A stretch of 64,000 nt of DNA, taken from assembly GCF_020193575.1 (NCBI RefSeq), contig NZ_JADYVD010000015.1, positions 1-64,000 on the forward strand, read 5' to 3'. A model generated the notes under the pieces. It ran no database searches. It was given only the letters and a program-made list of their open reading frames with translations, and was not told the DNA's origin. The stretch comes from Ensifer sp. IC4062 (GTDB taxonomy: Bacteria; Pseudomonadota; Alphaproteobacteria; Rhizobiales; Rhizobiaceae). The translations under genes and the position numbers were made by a program. Below are positions 57,447 through 64,000 of this stretch, one piece after another (within the stretch, counting starts at the first letter, position 1; every line of letters starts with the position of its first letter).

Positions 57447-58418
57447 TTACCCGGCTTCGGCAAGGAGCTTTCTCTCCCGCGCCGCCCTCAGTCGTGCGAA
57501 ATCGTCGCCGGCGTGATGCGACGAGCGTGTCAGCGGGCTTGATGAGACCATTAGGAAGCCCTTCGTGTAACCGATCGTCTCGTAGGACTTGAATTCCTCA
57601 GGCGTGACGAACTTCTCGACCTTGTGGTGCTTACGGGTCGGCTGCAAATACTGGCCGATCGTCAGGAAGTCGACGTCAGCGGTGCGCAGATCGTCCATCA
57701 ATTGCAGCACTTCGTTCCGTTCCTCGCCTAGGCCGACCATGATGCCGGACTTGGTGAACATGGACGGATCGAGTTCTTTCACCCGTTGGAGCAGTCGGAT
57801 CGAGTGGAAATAGCGAGCGCCTGGACGCACAGTCAGGTAGTTCGAAGCGACTGTTTCGAGATTGTGATTGAAGACGTCCGGTTTGGCAGCGACCACGCGC
57901 TCCAGCGCACCGGGCTTACGCAGAAAGTCGGGCGTCAGAATCTCGATGGTCGTTTCCGGGGAGGCCTCGCGGATTGCGAAGATCACCTTCTCGAAATGCT
58001 CGGCGCCACCGTCATCGAGATCATCGCGGTCGACGGAGGTGATGACGACGTGGCTCAGGCCCATCTGCTTGACGGCCTTGGCGATGTTGGCGGGCTCCTC
58101 CATGTCGAGCGCATTCGGCTTGCCGGTCGAGACGTTGCAGAAAGCGCAGGCGCGGGTGCAGATCTCGCCCATGATCATGAACGTCGCGTGCTTCTTGTCC
58201 CAACATTCGCCAATGTTCGGGCACCCAGCCTCCTCGCAGACCGTGACGAGGTTGTTGCCCTTCACGATCGAACGGGTTTCCATGTATCCCTTCGACATCG
58301 GCGCCTTTACGCGGATCCAGTCCGGCTTGCGCAGAACTTCCGTGTCGGGCTTGTGCGCCTTTTCCGGGTGGCGGACACGCTCTGCCCTATCCGAGACGGC
58401 GTCGAAAACCGTTACCAT
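57447..58418 (-). CDS. lipA: Lipoyl synthase
   Basis: The 323-residue radical-SAM enzyme inserts two sulfurs into octanoyl chains on E2 and GcvH proteins. Both clusters are visible: auxiliary [12 protein letters not shown] (about residues 71-82) and radical-SAM CTRACAFC (about 97-104); the C-terminal [13 protein letters not shown] has the conserved Ser ligand. The ATG at 58418 gives the family start; the open frame extends 38 codons upstream. Placement near lpd and pdhC fits: it supplies the lipoyl cofactor. Confidence 0.97.
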   Translation of the reverse strand: MVTVFDAVSDRAERVRHPEKAHKPDTEVLRKPDWIRVKAPMSKGYMETRSIVKGNNLVTVCEEAGCPNIGECWDKKHATFMIMGEICTRACAFCNVSTGKPNALDMEEPANIAKAVKQMGLSHVVITSVDRDDLDDGGAEHFEKVIFAIREASPETTIEILTPDFLRKPGALERVVAAKPDVFNHNLETVASNYLTVRPGARYFHSIRLLQRVKELDPSMFTKSGIMVGLGEERNEVLQLMDDLRTADVDFLTIGQYLQPTRKHHKVEKFVTPEEFKSYETIGYTKGFLMVSSSPLTRSSHHAGDDFARLRAARERKLLAEAG

Positions 58419-58553
58419 GTTTCTTCCTTCGTCGTATCGGGCCTCGGCCTTACGCCAATGGGCCCGCTTTCGATCTATATAGATGGCCGGACATGAAAAG
58501 TCAGGCCACCATTTGCATGGCTGCCCGACCACTTGCGAATGCGGAAAGGGACC

Positions 58554-58805
58554 CTAGCGTCTGACGGCGCGGCCCGCCGCGATCAACAGGCACGCGCCGA
58601 TGAAGCCGATAATCAGATAGGCAACCCAGCCCGTATAGGCCATGCCGAAGGCGGCCAGAATGAAGTTCAGCACAAGAGCCCCAACGATGCCGAGGACGAT
58701 ATTCGCGATCAGCCCCATCTGGCTGCTCATGAATTTCTCCGCCAACCAGCCGGCAAGACCGCCGATGATGATCGCCGCCAAGATACCCACGCCGTTCAAG
58801 CTCAT
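58554..58805 (-). CDS. GlsB/YeaQ/YmgE family small membrane protein
   Basis: The 83-residue protein is nearly all membrane, with three hydrophobic segments and glycine motifs (ILAAIIIGGLAGWLAEKFM at residues 8-26; GLIANIVLGIVGALVLNFIL). The family includes transglycosylase-associated proteins by name only; function is unknown. The ATG at 58805 has GGGGAGG five bases upstream, which rules out an ATG 13 codons earlier. Confidence 0.88.
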   Translation of the reverse strand: MSLNGVGILAAIIIGGLAGWLAEKFMSSQMGLIANIVLGIVGALVLNFILAAFGMAYTGWVAYLIIGFIGACLLIAAGRAVRR

Positions 58806-58883
58806 GACAACCTCCCCGCATTGAAAGCGCTGCAGCGCCCTCAATGCGTGAAGAGACCGAAAGTTCCGAACGGCGGCGCGTCA

Positions 58884-60329
58884 TCAGGCGTTCAATACCC
58901 GGCCGTAGGCGTCGAGCACGCTTTCCTTCATCATCTCCGAGAGTGTCGGATGCGGGAAGATCGTGTGCATCAGCTCTTCCTCCGTCGTCTCCAGATTCAT
59001 GGCGACGACGAAGCCCTGGATGAGTTCGGTCACCTCGGCGCCGACCATATGCGCACCCAAAAGCTCGCCGGTCTTCTTGTCGAAGATCGTCTTGACCAGG
59101 CCTTGGTCCTCGCCGAGTGCGATCGCTTTGCCGTTGGCGCCGAAGCTGAAGCGGCCGACGCGAATCTCGCGGCCGAGTTCCTTGGCTCTCGCCTCAGTGA
59201 GGCCCACGGAGGCAACCTGCGGATCGCAATAGGTGCAGCCCGGGACCTTGCCCTTGTCGAGCGCATGGACGCCGGGAACGCCGGCGATCTTCTCCACACA
59301 GATCACGCCCTCGTGCTCCGCCTTGTGCGCGAGCATCGGCGGCCCGGCGACATCACCGATCGCATAGATCCCTGCGACATTCGTCTTGCCGTAACCGTCA
59401 GTCACGATGCAGCCGCGGCTGGTCTCGACGCCTAGCGCCTCGAGGCCTAAGTTTTCGATATTGCCCTGGACGCCGACAGCAGAAATCAAGCGATCCGCCT
59501 TGATCTGCGTGACCTTGCCGTCCTTCGTTTCGACATGCGCGGTCACGTCGTTCGCGCCCTTCTCGACCTTCGTCACCTTGGCATCTGTGAAGATCTTCAT
59601 GCCGCGCTTTTCGAGCTGCTTGCGGGCGAAAGCGGAAATCTCCGCATCCTCGACCGGCATGACCTGCGACAAGAGCTCGACGACGGTGACGTCAACGCCC
59701 ATCGACCGGTAGAAGCTCGCAAACTCGATGCCGATCGCGCCGGACCCCATGACCAGCATGGTCTTCGGCATTTCCTCGGGCTTCATCGCCTCAAAATAAG
59801 TCCAGATCAGCTTGCCGTCCGGCTCGATGCCCGGAAGTGCGCGCGGCCGGGCGCCGGTCGCGATGATGATGTGCTTGGCCGTATAGGTGCCTTCGCTCTT
59901 GACGCCCTTCGGAACCGGATTTTGCGGCTGTACGGCCGGCTTCGACGGCGCGCCGACGACGATCTCGCCGGGTTTGGTGAGCCTCGCCTCGCCCCAGATG
60001 ACGTCTACCTTGTTCTTCTTCATGAGGAAGGCGACACCTCCGCTCAGCCGTGCGGAGACGGCGCGCGAGCGGCCGACGACCTCCTTGACGTTGGCGGTCA
60101 TCTTGCCTTCGAGCGTCAGGCCATAGTTCTTGGCGTGATTGGCATGGTCGAGAATTTCGGCCGAGCGCAAAAGCGCCTTGGTCGGGATGCAGCCCCAGTT
60201 GAGGCAGATGCCGCCGAGGTGCTCGCGCTCGACGATCGCCGTCTTCAAGCCCAGCTGCGCCGAGCGGATGGCGGTGACATAGCCGCCCGGGCCCGAACCG
60301 ATAACGATGACGTCGTAATTCTCAGCCAT
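58884..60329 (-). CDS. lpd: Dihydrolipoyl dehydrogenase (E3)
   Basis: The 481-residue flavoprotein has the FAD Rossmann motif VIVIGSGPGGYV, the redox-active disulfide GGICLNWGCIPTKALL (about residues 37-52), an NAD-binding motif VMGSGAIGIEFASFY (about 185-199), and the C-terminal His-Glu pair in FPHPTLSEMMKE. It reoxidises dihydrolipoamide on PdhC. The ATG at 60329 starts MAENYDVIVIG. Its position after pdhBC, GNAT and SGNH genes in the same direction marks it as the PDH-linked E3. Confidence 0.97.
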   Translation of the reverse strand: MAENYDVIVIGSGPGGYVTAIRSAQLGLKTAIVEREHLGGICLNWGCIPTKALLRSAEILDHANHAKNYGLTLEGKMTANVKEVVGRSRAVSARLSGGVAFLMKKNKVDVIWGEARLTKPGEIVVGAPSKPAVQPQNPVPKGVKSEGTYTAKHIIIATGARPRALPGIEPDGKLIWTYFEAMKPEEMPKTMLVMGSGAIGIEFASFYRSMGVDVTVVELLSQVMPVEDAEISAFARKQLEKRGMKIFTDAKVTKVEKGANDVTAHVETKDGKVTQIKADRLISAVGVQGNIENLGLEALGVETSRGCIVTDGYGKTNVAGIYAIGDVAGPPMLAHKAEHEGVICVEKIAGVPGVHALDKGKVPGCTYCDPQVASVGLTEARAKELGREIRVGRFSFGANGKAIALGEDQGLVKTIFDKKTGELLGAHMVGAEVTELIQGFVVAMNLETTEEELMHTIFPHPTLSEMMKESVLDAYGRVLNA

Positions 60330-60346
60330 GTGTTTCCTACCTTGTC

Positions 60347-60925
60347 TCAAGCGACCTTGCGGGTGAAAAGCACCCAGTCGTGTTTCCTGCTGTCTTCGAA
60401 GAGCGGGACGGCTTCAGCGCGCGCCACCTCTTCGAAGCCGTTGATCCTGTAGAGTGCCTGCGCCCTTTCATTGTGGCTTTCGGTAATCAGGCTCACCGGC
60501 GCTTGTCCCGCGCGGACAAATTCATTTTCGAGCAACGCGCGGCCGATGCCCCGGCCGCGATGCGACTTGTAGACACCGAGGCTGTCGATAAACCAGTGAC
60601 CGACCACCTGCTTCTGGAGAGCAAGCAGAGGGCCTAGCACCGGATGCTTCGGCTCGATCTCGGTGATGGAGGGGTCGATCGCGTAGGAGACCGATACGCC
60701 GACGATCTCGTCTGCGACCACGGCCACGACGGCATCGCGCCAGGTACCAAGCCCTTCGTTGTGGCGTAGCCTGTTGCGGCCATGCTCGAAAGCGGTTTCC
60801 GTTGCCCCGCTCAAGACGCCGCCGTACCAGAGCCAAGCAGCGAACCCGTGCGAAGCGATGTCGATTAGGATCGCCAGCTCCGCCGCCTCGCACCTTTCCG
60901 CAGCTCTGAGGATCGCCGCCGCCAT
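60347..60925 (-). CDS. GNAT family N-acetyltransferase
   Basis: The 192-residue single-domain acetyltransferase shows the acetyl-CoA loop HRGRGIGRALLENEF (about residues 137-151) and the ESHNERAQALYRINGFEEVAR segment typical of motif B. The N-terminal part AAERCEAAELAILIDIASHG suggests a YhbS/YncA-like fold. The substrate is unknown. It starts two bases after the SGNH hydrolase stop, a strong sign of coupling. Confidence 0.88.
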   Translation of the reverse strand: MAAAILRAAERCEAAELAILIDIASHGFAAWLWYGGVLSGATETAFEHGRNRLRHNEGLGTWRDAVVAVVADEIVGVSVSYAIDPSITEIEPKHPVLGPLLALQKQVVGHWFIDSLGVYKSHRGRGIGRALLENEFVRAGQAPVSLITESHNERAQALYRINGFEEVARAEAVPLFEDSRKHDWVLFTRKVA

Positions 60926-60927
60926 CG

Positions 60928-61569
60928 TCAGAGCCCGAGCATCATCCGCACGACCGGCTCCAATCCGCGTCCGATCGCGCGGGTGTTGTCGGCGTCGAGA
61001 TGCACGCCATCGAGCGGTGTCGTTTTTGCAACGGAGCCGGCATCGAAAAAGCCGCAGTCGAGCTCGTCGGCGAGATCGCGGTAGAGTGGCGCCAGCATTG
61101 CCGACTGCTCGATAGCGCCCGCATACATTGCTGCGAAGGCGCTGTTCGCGGTTTCGCAGAGCGGCGGCGGCGAGACGATGAGGATGTCCGGCCCCTCCTC
61201 GGCTTCGACCGGCCAGTCGTGCCGCCGGACGAGATTGACGAGGCGCGCGATCCCTTTGACGGCACCGAAGGCCGTGCCGTGGATCATCGGCTTCATGTCG
61301 TTGGTGCCGAGCAGGAAGATCATCAGATCGATCGGTGCGTGGCTGTGGAGCACCGTCGGCAGCACGCGGGCCCCGTTGCGGTCGCAATCGGCGAGATGGT
61401 CGTCATAGGCGGTCGTGCGGCCGTTCAACCCTTCTGCGATGACGTGTACGCCCGGACCGAGGGCCTTTTGCAGCACGCTCGGCCAGCGATCCTCCAACGC
61501 GTGCCGTCCGAGGCCGCTCGCGTCATAGCCCCACGTCAGACTGTCACCATAGCAAAGGACTGTCTTCAT
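60928..61569 (-). CDS. SGNH/GDSL hydrolase (arylesterase-like)
   Basis: The 213-residue protein has block I YGDSLTWGYD (about residues 7-16, Ser nucleophile), the Gly-containing NGRTTAY, GTNDMKP (Asn of block III) and DGVHLD (Asp and His of block V). It lacks a signal peptide, unlike periplasmic TesA. The ATG at 61569 starts MKTVLCYGDS; the frame is open 20 codons further. It sits 59 bases after pdhC and next to a GNAT gene, within what looks like the pdh operon. Confidence 0.9.
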   Translation of the reverse strand: MKTVLCYGDSLTWGYDASGLGRHALEDRWPSVLQKALGPGVHVIAEGLNGRTTAYDDHLADCDRNGARVLPTVLHSHAPIDLMIFLLGTNDMKPMIHGTAFGAVKGIARLVNLVRRHDWPVEAEEGPDILIVSPPPLCETANSAFAAMYAGAIEQSAMLAPLYRDLADELDCGFFDAGSVAKTTPLDGVHLDADNTRAIGRGLEPVVRMMLGL

Positions 61570-61628
61570 CGCTTGTGCCCACGTTTTTTTGGGGAATGGA
61601 CCGGCTCGAAAAGCCGGTCCCGATCGCA

Positions 61629-62978
61629 TCAGACCAGCATGCCCATCGGATTTTCGATGTAGCGCTTGAAGGCGGCGAGCAACTCGGCGCCAAGCGCGCC
61701 ATCGACGCAGCGATGGTCGGTCGAGAGCGTGACAGTCATCATGTTGGCGATGACCATCTCCTTGTTCTTGACGATAACACGCTCCTGGCCGGCACCGACT
61801 GCGAGAATCGTCGCATGCGGGGGGTTGACGACGGCCGCGAAGTCCTTGACGCCCATCATGCCCATGTTGGAGACGGCTGTGGTGCCACCCTGGTACTCTT
61901 CCGGCTTCAGCTTGCGCTCCTTGGCGCGCTTGCCGAAGTCCTTCATCTCGTTGGAGATGGCCGAAAGGCTTTTAAGCTCCGCCTGACGGATGATCGGCGT
62001 GATCAGGCCACCGGGTATCGAGACAGCAACGCCGACATCGGCGTGCTTGTGCTTGACCATGTTCGAATCGGTCCAGGAGACGTTGGCGTCCGGAACGTCG
62101 CGAAGTGCCAGCGCCAACGCCTTGATCACCATGTCGTTGACCGAGAGCTTGTAGACCGGCTTGCCGTCTTTTTCCGGAGCAGCGGCATTGAGCTGTGCGC
62201 GAAGCGCAAGCAGAGCGTCGAGCTCGCAATCGATCGAAACATAGAAGTGCGGGATCGTCTGCTTCGATTCCTGCAGGCGCTTGGCAATGGTTTTGCGCAT
62301 ACCGTCATGTGGGACGAGTTCGTAAGAACCCGGCTCGAAGAGCTTGAGCACGGCATCCTCGGACATGCCCTTGGCGAGCGCGGCCGGAGCGGGTGCAGCG
62401 GCTTCCACAGGCGCGGCGGCCGGTTTGGCACCGCCGCCGGCGACGGCGGCCTCTACGTCCCTCTTGACGACGCGACCATAGGGGCCGGACCCGGCGATTG
62501 CCGACAGGTCAATGCCGGCTTCCTTGGCAAGGCGGCGCGCCAGCGGCGAAGAGAAGAGCCGCTTGCCATCGGCTGCGGCGGGGGCCGATACCGATGCTGC
62601 CGGCTGCGCCGCGGCCGGTGCCGCAGCAGGAGCGGGTGCAGCGGCAGGTGCCGCCGGAGCTGGTTCTTCGGCTTTGGCCGCGGATGCCGGTGCCGCGGCA
62701 CCGTTACCGCCCTTCGCAGCCGTTGCCACGTCCTCGCCGTCAGCCGCCAGAACGGCGATTAGCGCATTGACCTTCACGCCTTCCGTGCCGGCTGGAACGA
62801 CGATCTTGGCGACCGTGCCCTCATCGACGGCTTCCACTTCCATGGTTGCCTTGTCGGTCTCGATCTCGGCAATGACGTCGCCGGACTTGACCTGATCGCC
62901 TTCCTTGACCAGCCATTTGGCCAGATTGCCTTCTTCCATGGTCGGGGAGAGGGCAGGCATCGTGATGTTGATTGGCAT
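61629..62978 (-). CDS. pdhC: Pyruvate dehydrogenase E2 (dihydrolipoyl acetyltransferase)
   Basis: The 449-residue E2 has one lipoyl domain (about 1-80, lipoyl Lys in ETDKATMEV), an Ala/Pro-rich linker, a peripheral-subunit-binding domain ([20 protein letters not shown], about 143-162), a second linker, and a catalytic domain with the active-site [15 protein letters not shown] near residue 420. It passes the acetyl group to CoA. It starts 15 bases after pdhB. Confidence 0.97.
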   Translation of the reverse strand: MPINITMPALSPTMEEGNLAKWLVKEGDQVKSGDVIAEIETDKATMEVEAVDEGTVAKIVVPAGTEGVKVNALIAVLAADGEDVATAAKGGNGAAAPASAAKAEEPAPAAPAAAPAPAAAPAAAQPAASVSAPAAADGKRLFSSPLARRLAKEAGIDLSAIAGSGPYGRVVKRDVEAAVAGGGAKPAAAPVEAAAPAPAALAKGMSEDAVLKLFEPGSYELVPHDGMRKTIAKRLQESKQTIPHFYVSIDCELDALLALRAQLNAAAPEKDGKPVYKLSVNDMVIKALALALRDVPDANVSWTDSNMVKHKHADVGVAVSIPGGLITPIIRQAELKSLSAISNEMKDFGKRAKERKLKPEEYQGGTTAVSNMGMMGVKDFAAVVNPPHATILAVGAGQERVIVKNKEMVIANMMTVTLSTDHRCVDGALGAELLAAFKRYIENPMGMLV

Positions 62979-62993
62979 CGAAGCGCCCTCCCC

Positions 62994-64000
<1,007 letters not shown>

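Overview
The window is a gene-dense, GC-rich stretch of core chromosome from an alphaproteobacterium of the Rhizobiaceae, most likely Sinorhizobium/Ensifer. The evidence is gene content and order: the aapJQMP amino-acid transporter, the dusB-ntrB-ntrC-ntrY-ntrX-trkA-dat-hfq-hflX run, the pdhB-pdhC-SGNH-GNAT-lpd-lipA run, a fused ispDF, EipB and several DUF families typical of this group, plus a mosaic intergenic repeat of a kind I associate with Sinorhizobium. There is no insertion sequence, prophage, CRISPR array, tRNA or rRNA that I can support, and the genes share a similar codon style. I annotate 63 protein genes; comEC (left edge) and pdhB (right edge) are cut by the window.

Region 1 (1-16.5 kb): comEC runs off the left edge and gltA (citrate synthase) is read rightward. 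gltA converges with a long leftward block that begins at rpsB and runs rpsB-tsf-pyrH-frr-uppS-cdsA-rseP-bamA-lpxD-fabZ-lpxA-lpxI-lpxB. It combines translation factors with undecaprenyl and phospholipid synthesis, outer-membrane protein assembly and lipid A synthesis. Hairpins separate rpsB, tsf and pyrH, and a mosaic repeat lies between cdsA and rseP.

Region 2 (16.6-30.5 kb): eipB; a rightward set (RidA-like, GDPD, FemAB-like, HIT); azlCD; clpS-clpA; a phasin with a clear promoter and operator; DUF3126; cysE; an alpha/beta hydrolase; a CHCC zinc-finger protein; an FAD monooxygenase; metC.

Region 3 (30.5-41.2 kb): aapJQMP, a GntR regulator with a palindrome over its putative promoter, then leftward fpr and a siroheme and sulfite-reduction cluster (cysG-DUF2849-cysI-DUF934).

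Region 4 (41.4-56.4 kb): a nucleotide-pool pair (deaminase, mazG) converges with hfq-hflX; then dat, trkA and the two nitrogen two-component systems ntrYX and ntrBC with dusB upstream; divergently, ispDF-cinA.

Region 5 (56.4-64 kb): a START/Coq10-like protein, a P-loop kinase-like protein, lipA, a GlsB-type membrane protein, lpd, GNAT, SGNH hydrolase, pdhC and partial pdhB, all leftward. This is the pyruvate dehydrogenase and lipoate module.

I did not find a convincing undescribed system. The best leads are regulatory: the phasin operator sitting exactly in a promoter spacer, a palindrome over the GntR promoter, a three-copy mosaic repeat (one copy inside the aapJ-aapQ junction), and a 25-bp palindrome upstream of the zinc-finger gene.
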